From Ignavibacteria bacterium (lineage in GTDB: Bacteria > Bacteroidota > Ignavibacteria > Tepidaquicellales > Tepidaquicellaceae): a DNA stretch of 64,000 nt. Position numbers and translations under genes: made by a program. The DNA lies in assembly GCA_016704345.1 (NCBI GenBank), contig JADJAH010000009.1, positions 124,001-188,000 of the forward strand, written 5' to 3'. The number at the start of each line of letters is the position of its first letter. Position 1 is the first letter of the stretch. Below the pieces are notes generated by a model that saw only the letters and a program-made list of their open reading frames with translations, was not told the origin of the DNA and did not search any database. Of this stretch, positions 46,952 through 56,169 are shown piece by piece.

Positions 46952-46985
46952 CAATTAGGAATTAAGAATTAGGAATTAGGAATTT
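46952..46985. repeat. Heptamer tandem repeat (AATTAGG type)
   Basis: Units AATTAGG/AATTAAG run in the opposite orientation to the array at 47072, with ~90 bases between them, forming an inverted pair between the reductase and sufT. Confidence 0.75.
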
Positions 46986-47071
46986 GTTGGAATTAATGGC
47001 GGTAGTGTTTGATAAACTAAAATAATAAGGTCTTAAAACAAAAAAAGAAACTTATAGTTATCACATAAGTC

Positions 47072-47126
47072 TCACTTCCCAATTCTCACTTCCCAATTCT
47101 TAATTCTCAATTCTTAATTCTCAATT
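47072..47126. repeat. Heptamer tandem repeat at the sufT end
   Basis: Units CAATTCT/TAATTCT, with some CACTTCC, run up to within 5 bases of the sufT stop (47131). Confidence 0.8.
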
Positions 47127-47130
47127 GCTC

Positions 47131-47640
47131 TCATAAAAATCCGAGTTCAAGCATCGCAACTTCTGACATCATCCTTTGATTCCATGGCGGATCAAATGTG
47201 AGTTCAACCTTGCACTCATTCACCATCGGATGCTCCCTTACTTTCTGTTCTATCTCATTCGGAAGAATACCGGCAACGGGACACGATGGCGAAGTAAGAG
47301 TCATAATGATCAGCACATCACCGTTTGTGGCGACTTTAATATCATAGATCAGACCTAACTCGAATACATCAACAGGAATCTCCGGATCATAACAGGTCTT
47401 TAATACTTTTACGACTTCCTCCTTGATTTCTTCAGGTGTGTGGGAGGACTTCTTTTCTGAATTCTCTTCCGCAACATGGTTTGTGGAAATCTCAGTATTC
47501 ACCTGAGCAGAAACATCTTTTGCTGGAGGCTGTTCGCCGGCAACCGTATCTCCGGATGTTTCTTTAAGAACCGGTTCGGCTTCTTTCTTATCTTCCTGCC
47601 CCAGAAAGTCTTTTATCTTATTGAACAGATTGCCCTGCAT
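47131..47640 (-). CDS. sufT: SufT-like Fe-S assembly protein (DUF59)
   Basis: The C-terminal ~100 residues of this 169-residue protein are a DUF59/MIP18 domain: IKEEVVKVLKTCYDPEIPVDVFELGLIYDI, then LIIMTLTSPSCPVAGILP with its conserved Cys, and VELTFDPPWNQRMMSE. The first ~70 residues are an acidic, low-complexity extension not in standard SufT. It helps maturation of Fe-S proteins. It is the last SUF gene and overlaps the sufE end by 23 bases. Confidence 0.88.
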   Translation of the reverse strand: MQGNLFNKIKDFLGQEDKKEAEPVLKETSGDTVAGEQPPAKDVSAQVNTEISTNHVAEENSEKKSSHTPEEIKEEVVKVLKTCYDPEIPVDVFELGLIYDIKVATNGDVLIIMTLTSPSCPVAGILPNEIEQKVREHPMVNECKVELTFDPPWNQRMMSEVAMLELGFL

Positions 47641-48052
47641 ATATCTTCGCGTAATTTTTCATATAGTTTATCATTGCTGTAAGTCCGTTTGATCTGTTTG
47701 GTGACAAGTGTTCATGCATTCCGATTTTATCAATAAATCCAAGATCAGCGTTGAGAATTTCTTCAGGTTTGTGACCTGACAATACTCTTATAAGAAGCGC
47801 TATAATGCCTTTGGTGATGACTGCATCGCTCTCTGCTTTGTAAAGAAGTTTTCCGTCTTTCATTTCTGCTGTCAGCCACACTTGTGATTGACAACCCTTG
47901 ATCTTAAACTCTTCCGTCTTATGCTCAGCATCAATTATCGGCAAATGTTTTCCGAGTTCAATAATATACTCGTACTTCGACATCCAGTCATCAAACAAAC
48001 TGAATTCATCAATGATCTCGTCTTCAGTTTCCCTTAAAGTTTTTTCCTGCAT
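47618..48052 (-). CDS. sufE: SufE sulfur acceptor
   Basis: This 144-residue protein has the SufE fold: IIDEFSLFDDWMSKYEYIIELGKHLP, then FKIKGCQSQVWLTAEM with the persulfide-carrying Cys, and the end FIDKIGMHEHLSPNRSNGLTAMI. It takes sulfur from SufS and hands it to the SufBCD scaffold. Six bases separate it from sufS. Confidence 0.95.
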   Translation of the reverse strand: MQEKTLRETEDEIIDEFSLFDDWMSKYEYIIELGKHLPIIDAEHKTEEFKIKGCQSQVWLTAEMKDGKLLYKAESDAVITKGIIALLIRVLSGHKPEEILNADLGFIDKIGMHEHLSPNRSNGLTAMINYMKNYAKIYAGQSVQ

Positions 48053-48058
48053 GAGATT

Positions 48059-49351
48059 TTATACTAACATATTTCTTGCACGCTTCACACAATCGATTAA
48101 ATAATTTACTTCATCAATTGTATTGTAAATTCCAAAAGATGCCCTGACTGTGCCGGGCAGTCCGTAAACCTCTTCCAGCAACGGTTGAGTGCAATGGAAT
48201 CCGGTCCTTACAGCTATCCCCATCTGGTCAAGCAATGTACCCATGTCATAAGGATGTGCACCTTCAATTACGAATGACATTACCGCAGCCTTGTTATCGG
48301 AATTTCCAATGATCCGAATCCCATCGATGCCTTCCATCATTTCAGTTGCAAATGACAGGAGACTGTTTTCGTGGTCGGCTATATTTTTATATCCTATTTG
48401 CTCAACTAATTCAATTGCCGGCTTAAATGCTACTGCATCGGCTATGTTCGGAGTCCCTGCTTCAAACTTGTATGGAAGCTCGTTGAATTTTGGACCGCTG
48501 AATTTCACTTCGATAATCATTTCACCGCCGAATTGGTACGGAGGCATCATCTCAAGAAATTTTTCCTTTCCGTACAATATTCCTATTCCGGTTGGGCCAT
48601 ACACTTTGTGACCAGAGAAAGTAAGAAAGTCACAATCAAGATCAACTACATCGATCTTCAGATGCGGAACAGACTGAGCGGCATCTATCATTACTGGCAC
48701 TCCCCTGCTGTGTGCAATCTCAATAATTTTCTTTATTGGATTGATGGTCCCAAGAGTGTTTGAGACATGAACCAAAGACAACATCCTTGTGCGCTCATTG
48801 ATCATATCTTCCAATCCGTCAAGCACCAGGTCACCTTTTTCATCAACTGGAATATATTTGATCTCCGCATTCTTCCTCTTGCACAACATCTGCCATGGAA
48901 CCATGTTTGAATGATGCTCCATCTGAGTGATGATCACATTGTCTCCTGAGTTAACCACGCTCTCACCAAATGTTGAAGCTACAAGATTAACTCCATCTGT
49001 TGTTCCCTTAACATAAATTATCTCGGATGTTTTCTCGGCGTTAATGAACTGCCTGACCTTTTCCCTTGTCTCTTCAAATGCCGCGGTTGCTTCTTCTCCT
49101 AAAGTATAAATAGCTCTGTGGACATTGCTGTTGAGCTGTTCGTAATATCTTTCAAGTGCCCTAATAACAGAGAAAGGCTTCTGTGTTGTAGCTGCACTGT
49201 CAAGATAGACAAGCGGCTTATCGTGCACATGAAGATCCAATATCGGAAAAAGATTTCGGATCTCATTTACATCAAAACTATTTTTATTGGATTCATCGAG
49301 GATAGTTTCTCTCTTATCGTCAGTACTCATATTAAAATTCATTTTGTCCAA
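48059..49351 (-). CDS. sufS: Cysteine desulfurase SufS
   Basis: This 430-residue PLP enzyme has VYLDSAATTQKPFSVI, VNLVASTFGE, MEHHSNMVPWQ, the PLP lysine in FLTFSGHKVYGPTGIG and the catalytic Cys in VRTGFHCTQP. It converts cysteine to alanine and enzyme-bound persulfide. An N-terminal extension of ~20 residues precedes the core, with alternative starts at residues 4 and 8. It is 1 base from sufD. Confidence 0.95.
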   Translation of the reverse strand: MDKMNFNMSTDDKRETILDESNKNSFDVNEIRNLFPILDLHVHDKPLVYLDSAATTQKPFSVIRALERYYEQLNSNVHRAIYTLGEEATAAFEETREKVRQFINAEKTSEIIYVKGTTDGVNLVASTFGESVVNSGDNVIITQMEHHSNMVPWQMLCKRKNAEIKYIPVDEKGDLVLDGLEDMINERTRMLSLVHVSNTLGTINPIKKIIEIAHSRGVPVMIDAAQSVPHLKIDVVDLDCDFLTFSGHKVYGPTGIGILYGKEKFLEMMPPYQFGGEMIIEVKFSGPKFNELPYKFEAGTPNIADAVAFKPAIELVEQIGYKNIADHENSLLSFATEMMEGIDGIRIIGNSDNKAAVMSFVIEGAHPYDMGTLLDQMGIAVRTGFHCTQPLLEEVYGLPGTVRASFGIYNTIDEVNYLIDCVKRARNMLV

Positions 49352-49352
49352 A

Positions 49353-50690
49353 TTAACGAGTACTCATTAGAATTTCTATGAGCTTTTTATCGAGCTTCTC
49401 TCTTAGGTACTCGTCTTTTATTGTGTCGATCACATCTTCCGCAAATGCCTGAAGCAGCATTGCACGCGCTTCATCATGAGGAATTCCCCTTGATCTGAGA
49501 TAGAACATTTCCTGATCACTTAGCTGACCCGTTGTTGCACCGTGACTGCACTTTACGTCATCAGCAAAAATTTCAAGCTGTGGCTTAGAATAATTCATCG
49601 CATCGTCAGATAACAATATGCAGTTGTTTGATTGGTATGCATTCGTCTTCTGAGCATCCTCTCTCACCATTATTCTTCCGTTGAATACTCCTGTTGCCCT
49701 GTCTGCAATGATGCCTTTGTAAAGTTCATTGCTGTAACAATTCGGCATTGCATGATCTGCAAGCGTGTGATTGTCAACATGCTGTCTTCCGCTCAACAAA
49801 TACAGCCCGAAGAAATGGCACTCCGTATTGTTACCGGCAAACACTGCCTGAAGATTATTTCTCGTGATGTTACCTCCCCATGAGATCGTAGTGTTTGAGT
49901 AATGACTGTCAGCTTCCTGTTTGATCTGAGTGGAACCAACATGATTTGCATTCGCTCCGTCGTTCTGGATCTTGTAATGCTCAAGCATTGAACCTCTTCC
50001 GCAGAATACTTCCGTAATCATGTTTGTCAGTGATGGATTTTCTCCTATCGTAAAAAATTCTTCCGAAATCATAGCCTTTGCATTCACACCGGCTATAAAA
50101 ATATTTCTCGGCTGTGAAAGATAAGTCCCCGTTCTCGCGTCTGCAATGTTGATGATACGGATGATCTCCGGAATCTGAACATTGTCTGCTGCGTAAACAA
50201 CTGCGCCGTCTGTGGCAAACGCCGTATTCATCGCCGTAAATGCGCCCTTCTCGTTCTTTGCTAATTTGGAAAAGTGCGAGTTGATGAGATCCTTATGAGC
50301 AACGTATGCTTCAGATAAGTTTCCGACAAAAATTCCATCTCCCTTGGAAACAATACGGGACAGACTGCTTTCATATCTTCCGTTTACAAACACTAGCACA
50401 TTCGCATTGCTCTCGGCGAGTACTTCGGTTACATCAATTCCGCTAAGGTCACCCGCAGGTTGAGTAAACGCTTGCACATAATCGTTCTTAAGTATATTTG
50501 CAGGATTAGTGTATTTCCATTCCTCGAATTTCTTAGTAGGAAAACCATTCTCATTTATGTAAGCAATTGCATCTCGCCTTACGTTATGGATCATCTCATT
50601 CGATTGTCCGTTGAGCGAAGCTTCAAAGTTGCTGAAGTCTTCTATGAGTCTCATCTTTAGATCAATATTTTCCTGTGATATTTTGTCCAT
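49353..50690 (-). CDS. sufD: Fe-S scaffold protein SufD
   Basis: This 445-residue protein has the SufBD core: INENGFPTKKFEEWKYTNPANIL at the start and, in the helix region, DDVKCSHGATTGQLSDQEMFYLRSRGIPHDEARAMLL. It pairs with SufB and SufC to form the scaffold that builds clusters. Gene order (B, C, D, S, E, T) is standard. Confidence 0.95.
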   Translation of the reverse strand: MDKISQENIDLKMRLIEDFSNFEASLNGQSNEMIHNVRRDAIAYINENGFPTKKFEEWKYTNPANILKNDYVQAFTQPAGDLSGIDVTEVLAESNANVLVFVNGRYESSLSRIVSKGDGIFVGNLSEAYVAHKDLINSHFSKLAKNEKGAFTAMNTAFATDGAVVYAADNVQIPEIIRIINIADARTGTYLSQPRNIFIAGVNAKAMISEEFFTIGENPSLTNMITEVFCGRGSMLEHYKIQNDGANANHVGSTQIKQEADSHYSNTTISWGGNITRNNLQAVFAGNNTECHFFGLYLLSGRQHVDNHTLADHAMPNCYSNELYKGIIADRATGVFNGRIMVREDAQKTNAYQSNNCILLSDDAMNYSKPQLEIFADDVKCSHGATTGQLSDQEMFYLRSRGIPHDEARAMLLQAFAEDVIDTIKDEYLREKLDKKLIEILMSTR

Positions 50691-50718
50691 TTGATTTTCT
50701 TCTCTTATATTTTTGATC

Positions 50719-51492
50719 TTATGCCTCTGCCGTTTCCTTCATATCAGTGATCCAGTCATAGCCGTTCTCTTCGAGATGAAGTGCAAGCTCCTTACCGCCT
50801 GATTTCACGATCCTTCCGTCAAACATTACGTGCACAAAATCAGGCACGATGAAATTCAGAAGTCTTTGGTAGTGAGTGATCACAAGAAATGCATTGTCAT
50901 TTGTCTTGAGCTTGATTACCCCTTCTGCAACTGCCTTCAGTGCGTCAATGTCGAGTCCTGAATCTGTTTCATCAAGAATTGAAAATTTCGGATTCAGCAT
51001 TGCAAGCTGAAAGATCTCATTGCGCTTCTTCTCGCCTCCGGAGAAACCTACATTCACATAGCGGCTTGTCATTGAAGGATCCAATCCGACAAGCTTTGCT
51101 TTTTCTTTCATCATTTTCAGGAATTCCACCGAGCTCATCGGTTCCATGCCTTTTGATTTTCTGATCTCATTGATGGCAGTCTTGAGAAAATTTGTATTTG
51201 AAACTCCGGGAATTTCAACCGGATATTGAAACGCCAGGAATATCCCGTGCTGTGCTCTTTCTTCGGGCTCGAGTTCGAGAAGATCATTTCCTTCAAACTC
51301 CACCGAACCTCCTGTTACTTCATATCCTTCCCTGCCTGTAAGCACTGAAGCGAGTGTGCTTTTGCCTGAACCGTTCGGTCCCATGATAGCGTGTACTTCG
51401 CCCGCATTGATCTGAAGATTAATTCCCTTAAGAATTTCCTTCTTCCCTTCTTCAGTCTCTACAGTTGCTCTAAGATCTTTTAATGTTATCAT
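50719..51492 (-). CDS. sufC: Fe-S assembly ATPase SufC
   Basis: This 257-residue ABC-type ATPase has Walker A IMGPNGSGKSTLASVL, signature GFSGGEKKRNEIFQ and Walker B FSILDETDSGLDIDAL with the SufC-type Asp-Glu change. It drives conformational change in the SufBD scaffold. 50 bases separate it from sufB. Confidence 0.96.
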   Translation of the reverse strand: MITLKDLRATVETEEGKKEILKGINLQINAGEVHAIMGPNGSGKSTLASVLTGREGYEVTGGSVEFEGNDLLELEPEERAQHGIFLAFQYPVEIPGVSNTNFLKTAINEIRKSKGMEPMSSVEFLKMMKEKAKLVGLDPSMTSRYVNVGFSGGEKKRNEIFQLAMLNPKFSILDETDSGLDIDALKAVAEGVIKLKTNDNAFLVITHYQRLLNFIVPDFVHVMFDGRIVKSGGKELALHLEENGYDWITDMKETAEA

Positions 51493-51542
51493 TACTATAT
51501 TGTTTTTCTTGTATTGGATTTTGTGTTTAGAATTTTTTGATG

Positions 51543-52988
51543 TTAACCGACGCTTCCTTCAAGTGAAATTGCGAGAAGCTTTTGAGCTTCTACTGCAAAC
51601 TCCATTGGAAGCTGATTGAGAACTTCCTTTGCATAACCGTTTACTATCAGCGCCACTGCATCTTCTTCCGAAATACCGCGCTGATTACAGTAGAACATAA
51701 TGTCTTCGCCGATCTTGGAAGTCGTTGCTTCGTGTTCAACATGGGCCGACTTGTTATTGATCTCAAAATACGGAAACGTATGTGCTCCGCATTTGTCGCC
51801 CATAAGAAGCGAATCGCATTGCGAAAAATTCCTTGCATTCTCGGCGCGCTTGTTTACCTGCACGAGGCCGCGGTAGCTGTTGTTGCTCTTGCCTGCAGAA
51901 ATACCCTTGGAAACTATACGGCTCTTGGTGTTCTTTCCGAGGTGAATCATTTTCGTACCGGTGTCTGCTTGCTGCCTGTTATTTGTCAGCGCTACTGAAT
52001 AGAACTCACCGACAGAATAATCGCCCTTGAGAATCACGCTTGGATATTTCCATGTGATTGAAGAGCCTGTCTCTACCTGCGTCCAGGATATTTTTGAATT
52101 ATCTCCGGAGCAAATTCCTCTTTTGGTTACAAAGTTGTAAATGCCGCCTTTTCCTTCGTGATCGCCGGGATACCAGTTCTGAACAGTAGAGTATTTAATC
52201 TCTGCATCTTTCATTGCAATGAGTTCTACCACTGCCGCGTGAAGTTGATTCTCGTCACGCATCGGAGCGGTGCATCCTTCGAGATAGCTAACGTAGCTAC
52301 CTTCGTCAGCAATGACCAAAGTTCTTTCAAACTGTCCTGTATTCTCGGCATTGATTCTGAAGTAGGTCGAAAGTTCCATCGGACATCTGACGCCTTTTGG
52401 AATATAAACGAAAGAACCGTCTGTGAATACGGCGGAGTTAAGCGCTGCATAGAAATTGTCTGTCTGCGGTACAACGGAGCCAAGATATTTTTTCACAAGT
52501 TCCGTATGATCTTTCACTGCTTCGCTCATAGAGCAGAAAATAATTCCGAGTTCGGCAAGCTTTGTTTTGTAAGTGGTTGCTACAGATACACTGTCAAGCA
52601 CCGCATCAACAGCAACGCCGGCGAGAATCAATTGCTCTTCGAGAGGAATACCAAGGCGATCGTAAGTATTTTTGATCGCAGGATCAAGTTCGTCGAGGCT
52701 GCCGAGTTTCTTCTTCTGTTTTGGTGCGGCGTAATAGATTATATCGTTGAAGTCTATCCTGGGATAAGTGACATTAGGCCATTTCGGTTCTGTCATGTCG
52801 AGCCACTTTTTGTAAGCCTTGAGTCTCCATTCAAGCATGAACTCCGGTTCGCCCTTCTTGTGTGAGATCAGTTTGATAATGTCTTCATTTAGCCCCTTGG
52901 GAGCTGTTTCCATTTCAAGGTCAGTCGAGAATCCGTACTTATATTCGCTCGAAGTTACCGATTCGAGAATATCTGTTTCTTTTGCCAT
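51543..52988 (-). CDS. sufB: Fe-S scaffold protein SufB
   Basis: This 481-residue protein has the SufB core: PEFMLEWRLKAYKKWLDM near the start, then VFTDGSFVYIPKGVRCPMELSTYFRIN, VSYLEGCTAPMRDENQLHAAVVE, and late SAHVEHEATTSKIGEDIMFYCNQRGI. It is the main cluster scaffold. It is first in the operon; a palindrome GACTAAATTAGTC lies 46 bases before its start. Confidence 0.96.
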   Translation of the reverse strand: MAKETDILESVTSSEYKYGFSTDLEMETAPKGLNEDIIKLISHKKGEPEFMLEWRLKAYKKWLDMTEPKWPNVTYPRIDFNDIIYYAAPKQKKKLGSLDELDPAIKNTYDRLGIPLEEQLILAGVAVDAVLDSVSVATTYKTKLAELGIIFCSMSEAVKDHTELVKKYLGSVVPQTDNFYAALNSAVFTDGSFVYIPKGVRCPMELSTYFRINAENTGQFERTLVIADEGSYVSYLEGCTAPMRDENQLHAAVVELIAMKDAEIKYSTVQNWYPGDHEGKGGIYNFVTKRGICSGDNSKISWTQVETGSSITWKYPSVILKGDYSVGEFYSVALTNNRQQADTGTKMIHLGKNTKSRIVSKGISAGKSNNSYRGLVQVNKRAENARNFSQCDSLLMGDKCGAHTFPYFEINNKSAHVEHEATTSKIGEDIMFYCNQRGISEEDAVALIVNGYAKEVLNQLPMEFAVEAQKLLAISLEGSVG

Positions 52989-53033
52989 GGATCTTGGTTG
53001 AATTTTGTTGAGAAGTTTTTACTTAAAATGTAG

Positions 53034-53046
53034 GACTAAATTAGTC
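53034..53046 (-). promoter_or_regulatory. Candidate Rrf2-type operator for suf operon
   Basis: GACTAAATTAGTC is a palindrome of two 6-base arms around one central base, ~46 bases upstream of the sufB start in an otherwise AT-rich leader. Rrf2-family regulators of SUF operons bind similar sites; no regulator gene is present in this window, so this is inference. Confidence 0.4.
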
Positions 53047-53113
53047 TTATTTGTCCAAAGATGAAAGTGCAATTTTGGGGTAAATGGTTCCACGAATTTA
53101 CAGTGAACCTCAT

Positions 53114-53175
53114 ATATATATTGTCATTCCATTATAGATTATCATTCCATTACAGATTATCATTCCATTACAGAT
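53114..53175. repeat. 18-bp tandem repeat
   Basis: About three units of TCATTCCATTACAGATTA occur head to tail just before the palindromic element at 53176. Confidence 0.75.
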
Positions 53176-53252
53176 TGTCATTCCTGCGTATGCAGGAATC
53201 TACGAGCAGTAAATACACGATTCAGTAGATCCCTGCATTCGCAGGGATGACA
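53176..53252. repeat. 77-bp MITE-like element with 27-bp inverted ends
   Basis: The left end (53176-53202) and right end (53226-53252) match in reverse complement at about 23 of 27 positions. Each end is itself a palindrome (ATTCCTGC...GCAGGAAT; ATCCCTGC...GCAGGGAT). The left-right differences keep the internal pairing, so both ends can fold. Confidence 0.7.
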
Positions 53253-53318
53253 TATCGGGGAGGATGCTCTTTCTTGTCTTCGCTGTCTCACCTTCTAATG
53301 ATTGTCATTCCATTTACA

Positions 53319-53578
53319 ATTCTCATTCCTGCGTATGCAGTAATCTACGAGCAGTGAGGACGCTATAAAGATTGTCATTCCTGCGCATGCAGGAATCTAC
53401 AAGCAGTGAAGACGCTATAAAGATTGTCATTCCTGCGCATGCAGGAATCTACGAGCAGTGAGGACGCTATAAAGATTGTCATACCTGCGCATGCAGGAAT
53501 CTACGAGCAGTGAAGACACGATAAAGATTGTCATTCCTGCGTATGCAGGAATCTACGAGCAGTGAAGACACGATTCAG
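53319..53578. repeat. 52-bp tandem repeat, five units
   Basis: Five units start at 53319, 53371, 53423, 53475 and 53527. Each holds the palindrome CCTGCGCATGCAGG or a variant and a constant AATCTACGAGCAGTGA tail. Whole units are repeated with few changes and there are no unique spacers. The unit is derived from the end sequence of the 77-bp element at 53176. At 53611-53676 two further short palindromes follow (CAGCCCCGTAGGGGCG and CCGCGTAGCGG). Confidence 0.85.
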
Positions 53579-53679
53579 CGACATATAGCTAGCGCGCGCA
53601 GACTGATTAACAGCCCCGTAGGGGCGACATATCGGTAGCAAACGAACAAACAATTTCACATCCGCGTAGCGGCGACGTG

Positions 53680-55164
53680 TTAAGAACTCTCCTTTATACC
53701 AAAATACTTTCCTTCAATCCATTCACGATTCGGAAATTTGCCCTCAAGATTTTTCACTAAATTATATTCGGAAGAATTGCTCATATTTGTTTTGAAATCC
53801 ATGAGATTTTTCATTGCCTTTGCAAAGACCTTGTAAGAATTGATTGCCGGCTTACTCATTCCCTTTGCGGACGAAATAAACTGTGAGTAAGAACCGAGCA
53901 AATTTCTGACAGTGTCGTAGCTTTGCAGTTCAAAGTGTGACATCAACTCAATGTTTCTAAGATCAATCTTAAAAATGAAGTTGTCTGTATTGAAATGGTG
54001 AATTGTCTTCAGGGCCTTTTTGAAATTACCTTTTTCAAATGAATATCTGACGATTGCGTAATTCTTCATGTTCTCACTTCTATCGGGATCCAGCTTCTGC
54101 GAGTAATTCTTTATGAACAAATTTGTCCAGGCAAATTTCTTTAACTTCAAAGCAAGTATGAGGATGTTTCTGAATAGCTCTACCGGCAAGTACTGTGAGA
54201 CCTGTGATTTGTAAAACTCTTTGATGAGCGTTATGCGGTAAATGTCAAACAACTCATTATCAAATCTCTGTGAATTCACGAAAGATTTTCTTTTCATTAT
54301 GCAGTACCTCATCATTCTTCCATAATGAAACCTTAAGTCGTTCAGGCTCAGCAAATTTTCATTTCTGCCAACTTCTCTTTTGTATTTGAAATACTTGCTC
54401 TCATCATCAAACTCGCTGAAGGCAGTCAGTTGCGCTTTGAGGATTTGGAAATAGGCAACCGACTTATTGTCTTTGCTTGTTGAAATAATGAGATCCGTAA
54501 GCCCATTTAAATTGACAAGACCGGAAAGGCGTTCGGTAAATATGCCGGAATCACCTGTATCATAAGTGACTCCCCTCGAGTTAATATTCTCACTCACACG
54601 GATCATCTCCGAAGTGAATAAACAGCAAAGCTGTAATCCCCTTTGTGCTACCATGTCAAGATTTTCCGAAATTGCTTTCTTGCTTTTGAGAGCGGAACTA
54701 AGATACATGAGATTCGCTTCGTCGTTTGCGAGGTTGAACAAATTTATGAAGTACTCGGAATCGGGACACTTGTTTCTGAAGAGTTTATTGCTTCTGTCAA
54801 TACTTTGACTCACGGAATTGAAGAGTCCCCTTATAAATAATTCCTCACGCAGGAAATCTTCGGCCACAAGGTCTTTTCGCGAAAGATTTTGGATCACAAG
54901 AAATCTGCTAAGAAGACTGTGAAGATCTGAGAACAAAGCGTTGAAGGTTGACTTATTATATTCAATGTCAGGAAATATTCTTTTGCTGACTTCGTCATCT
55001 TTCAGATTTGAAAGAACATTTCTGTCCCTGTTATCACACAAGAATTCATAGAGGTGAAGAATCTTTTTGCCGGTATTGAAGAAAGGTGAGTTGAGAAACT
55101 TTCCAAAAGTTTCAAACTCTGAATCGGTAAATGTGCTTAATATATCGAGAGCCTTATGATGCAT
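53680..55164 (-). CDS. Large helical protein of unknown function
   Basis: This 494-residue protein has no signal peptide and no recognised domain. It is rich in helices, basic and Asn/Lys/Phe-rich (HHKALDILSTFTDSEFETFG at the start, VRYSFEKGNFKKALKTIHHF later, consistent with TPR-like repeats in the C-terminal half). It lies alone between repeat-rich gaps. Function unknown; scaffold roles would be a guess. Confidence 0.6.
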   Translation of the reverse strand: MHHKALDILSTFTDSEFETFGKFLNSPFFNTGKKILHLYEFLCDNRDRNVLSNLKDDEVSKRIFPDIEYNKSTFNALFSDLHSLLSRFLVIQNLSRKDLVAEDFLREELFIRGLFNSVSQSIDRSNKLFRNKCPDSEYFINLFNLANDEANLMYLSSALKSKKAISENLDMVAQRGLQLCCLFTSEMIRVSENINSRGVTYDTGDSGIFTERLSGLVNLNGLTDLIISTSKDNKSVAYFQILKAQLTAFSEFDDESKYFKYKREVGRNENLLSLNDLRFHYGRMMRYCIMKRKSFVNSQRFDNELFDIYRITLIKEFYKSQVSQYLPVELFRNILILALKLKKFAWTNLFIKNYSQKLDPDRSENMKNYAIVRYSFEKGNFKKALKTIHHFNTDNFIFKIDLRNIELMSHFELQSYDTVRNLLGSYSQFISSAKGMSKPAINSYKVFAKAMKNLMDFKTNMSNSSEYNLVKNLEGKFPNREWIEGKYFGIKESS

Positions 55165-55397
55165 GCCGGAGTTGAGAAAATTGCTTCTTTTTATTAAAAA
55201 TTTAACATTGCGCCGGGCAACCTATTTCAGCCACTTCCCGCATCAATATTCCTTGAAATTGAATTCTTATTGAACAATCTGGCAGATCTAAAACGGCATA
55301 AGTCAGCATTTTGGAGCAACCTTCGCGAAAAAATCATTGTACAATGTTAAGTAAATTAATGTATTTTTAAATTGATTAAAAATCTAAATAGATCATC

Positions 55398-55610
55398 ATG
55401 AAAACAATACTAATTTGGTTAGTACTGATTCTTGCAAGTCCCATGACTGCACTCACGACTCCTTGCCTGCCGGCAACAACTTCAATCGGCAATTCAACAA
55501 ATCATATCTTGAAAATAGAATATGTGAGGGTCAACGTTAACGGAGTGTGGTGGGTGTATGTTTATGATAATGGAATATTGGTGGATATGTATGTTGATGA
55601 AGAGAGATAG
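55398..55610 (+). CDS. Small secreted peptide
   Basis: This 70-residue protein has a signal peptide (ILIWLVLILASPMTALTTP). The mature part is ~48 residues, aromatic-rich (VNGVWWVYVYDNGILVDMY) with one Cys. It has no known family. It is upstream of a second small secreted protein at 55730. Confidence 0.5.
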   Translation: MKTILIWLVLILASPMTALTTPCLPATTSIGNSTNHILKIEYVRVNVNGVWWVYVYDNGILVDMYVDEER

Positions 55611-55729
55611 AACAGCATGCAAGCGAACTTAACAAAAGTTAATTGCAGGCAAACTGCCAAGTTGTTTAGTGCAGAGGTTTTGCAATTAACAAAAACAATA
55701 AATCAACTTTATTCTGAAAGGAGCAAGAG

Positions 55730-56107
55730 ATGGACAGATTTAAAAGATTCACATCAGTGTTGGCAGCTGTTGCGCTTATCGTGTTTACAGGCTGGCAAAT
55801 GTCTGGTTCAGTTTCAGGGTCATCTGCACCTCATTATGCTAACTTAAACGAGATCAAGAACATAATTCTGTATTCACCGGTTGACGGATGGACAATAACC
55901 GCTAAAATTGGAAGCACGGTATACGGAGAATGCGGACCTACGCATTCAGGCGGAGCCTGCAGCATTACAGGATTAGCTGCGGGTACTTATACACTTTACA
56001 TTACACGAAATGGGTGCACTGGGTCTATGAATGTGTATCATCCGGGCTCAGGAATTACTACTGTTTATTGGGGTCCTACTAACCCGGACCTTGATTGTGC
56101 CAGATAG
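55730..56107 (+). CDS. Small secreted Cys-containing protein
   Basis: This 125-residue protein has an N-terminal signal segment (FTSVLAAVALIVFTGWQMS) and a strand-rich mature part with four Cys (GECGP, GACS, NGCTG, LDCAR). ITGLAAGTYTLYITR resembles the small beta-sandwich of carboxypeptidase-regulatory domains. A good AAGGAG (55718-55723) precedes ATG 55730. A terminator follows at 56126. Confidence 0.6.
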   Translation: MDRFKRFTSVLAAVALIVFTGWQMSGSVSGSSAPHYANLNEIKNIILYSPVDGWTITAKIGSTVYGECGPTHSGGACSITGLAAGTYTLYITRNGCTGSMNVYHPGSGITTVYWGPTNPDLDCAR

Positions 56108-56125
56108 CTGATAAACTAAAATAAT

Positions 56126-56160
56126 ATATGCAGAGCCGGTGCGGCTCTGCATATTAAACT
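56126..56160 (+). terminator. Intrinsic terminator
   Basis: Arms ATATGCAGAGCC and GGCTCTGCATAT (12 bp) enclose GGTGC. It lies ~20 bases after the stop of the small secreted protein gene; the following T-run is weak (ATTAAACT). Confidence 0.7.
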
Positions 56161-56169
56161 AATCAGAGT

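Noticed and set aside
53319..53578. Regular palindromic repeats that look like a CRISPR array
   Set aside because: The whole 52-bp unit repeats, including the parts that would be spacers; no cas gene is nearby. It is a tandem repeat.
55617..55847. 76-codon frame overlapping the start of the small secreted protein gene
   Set aside because: The frame from ATG 55730 has the ribosome-binding site and signal peptide; the overlapping frame has neither.
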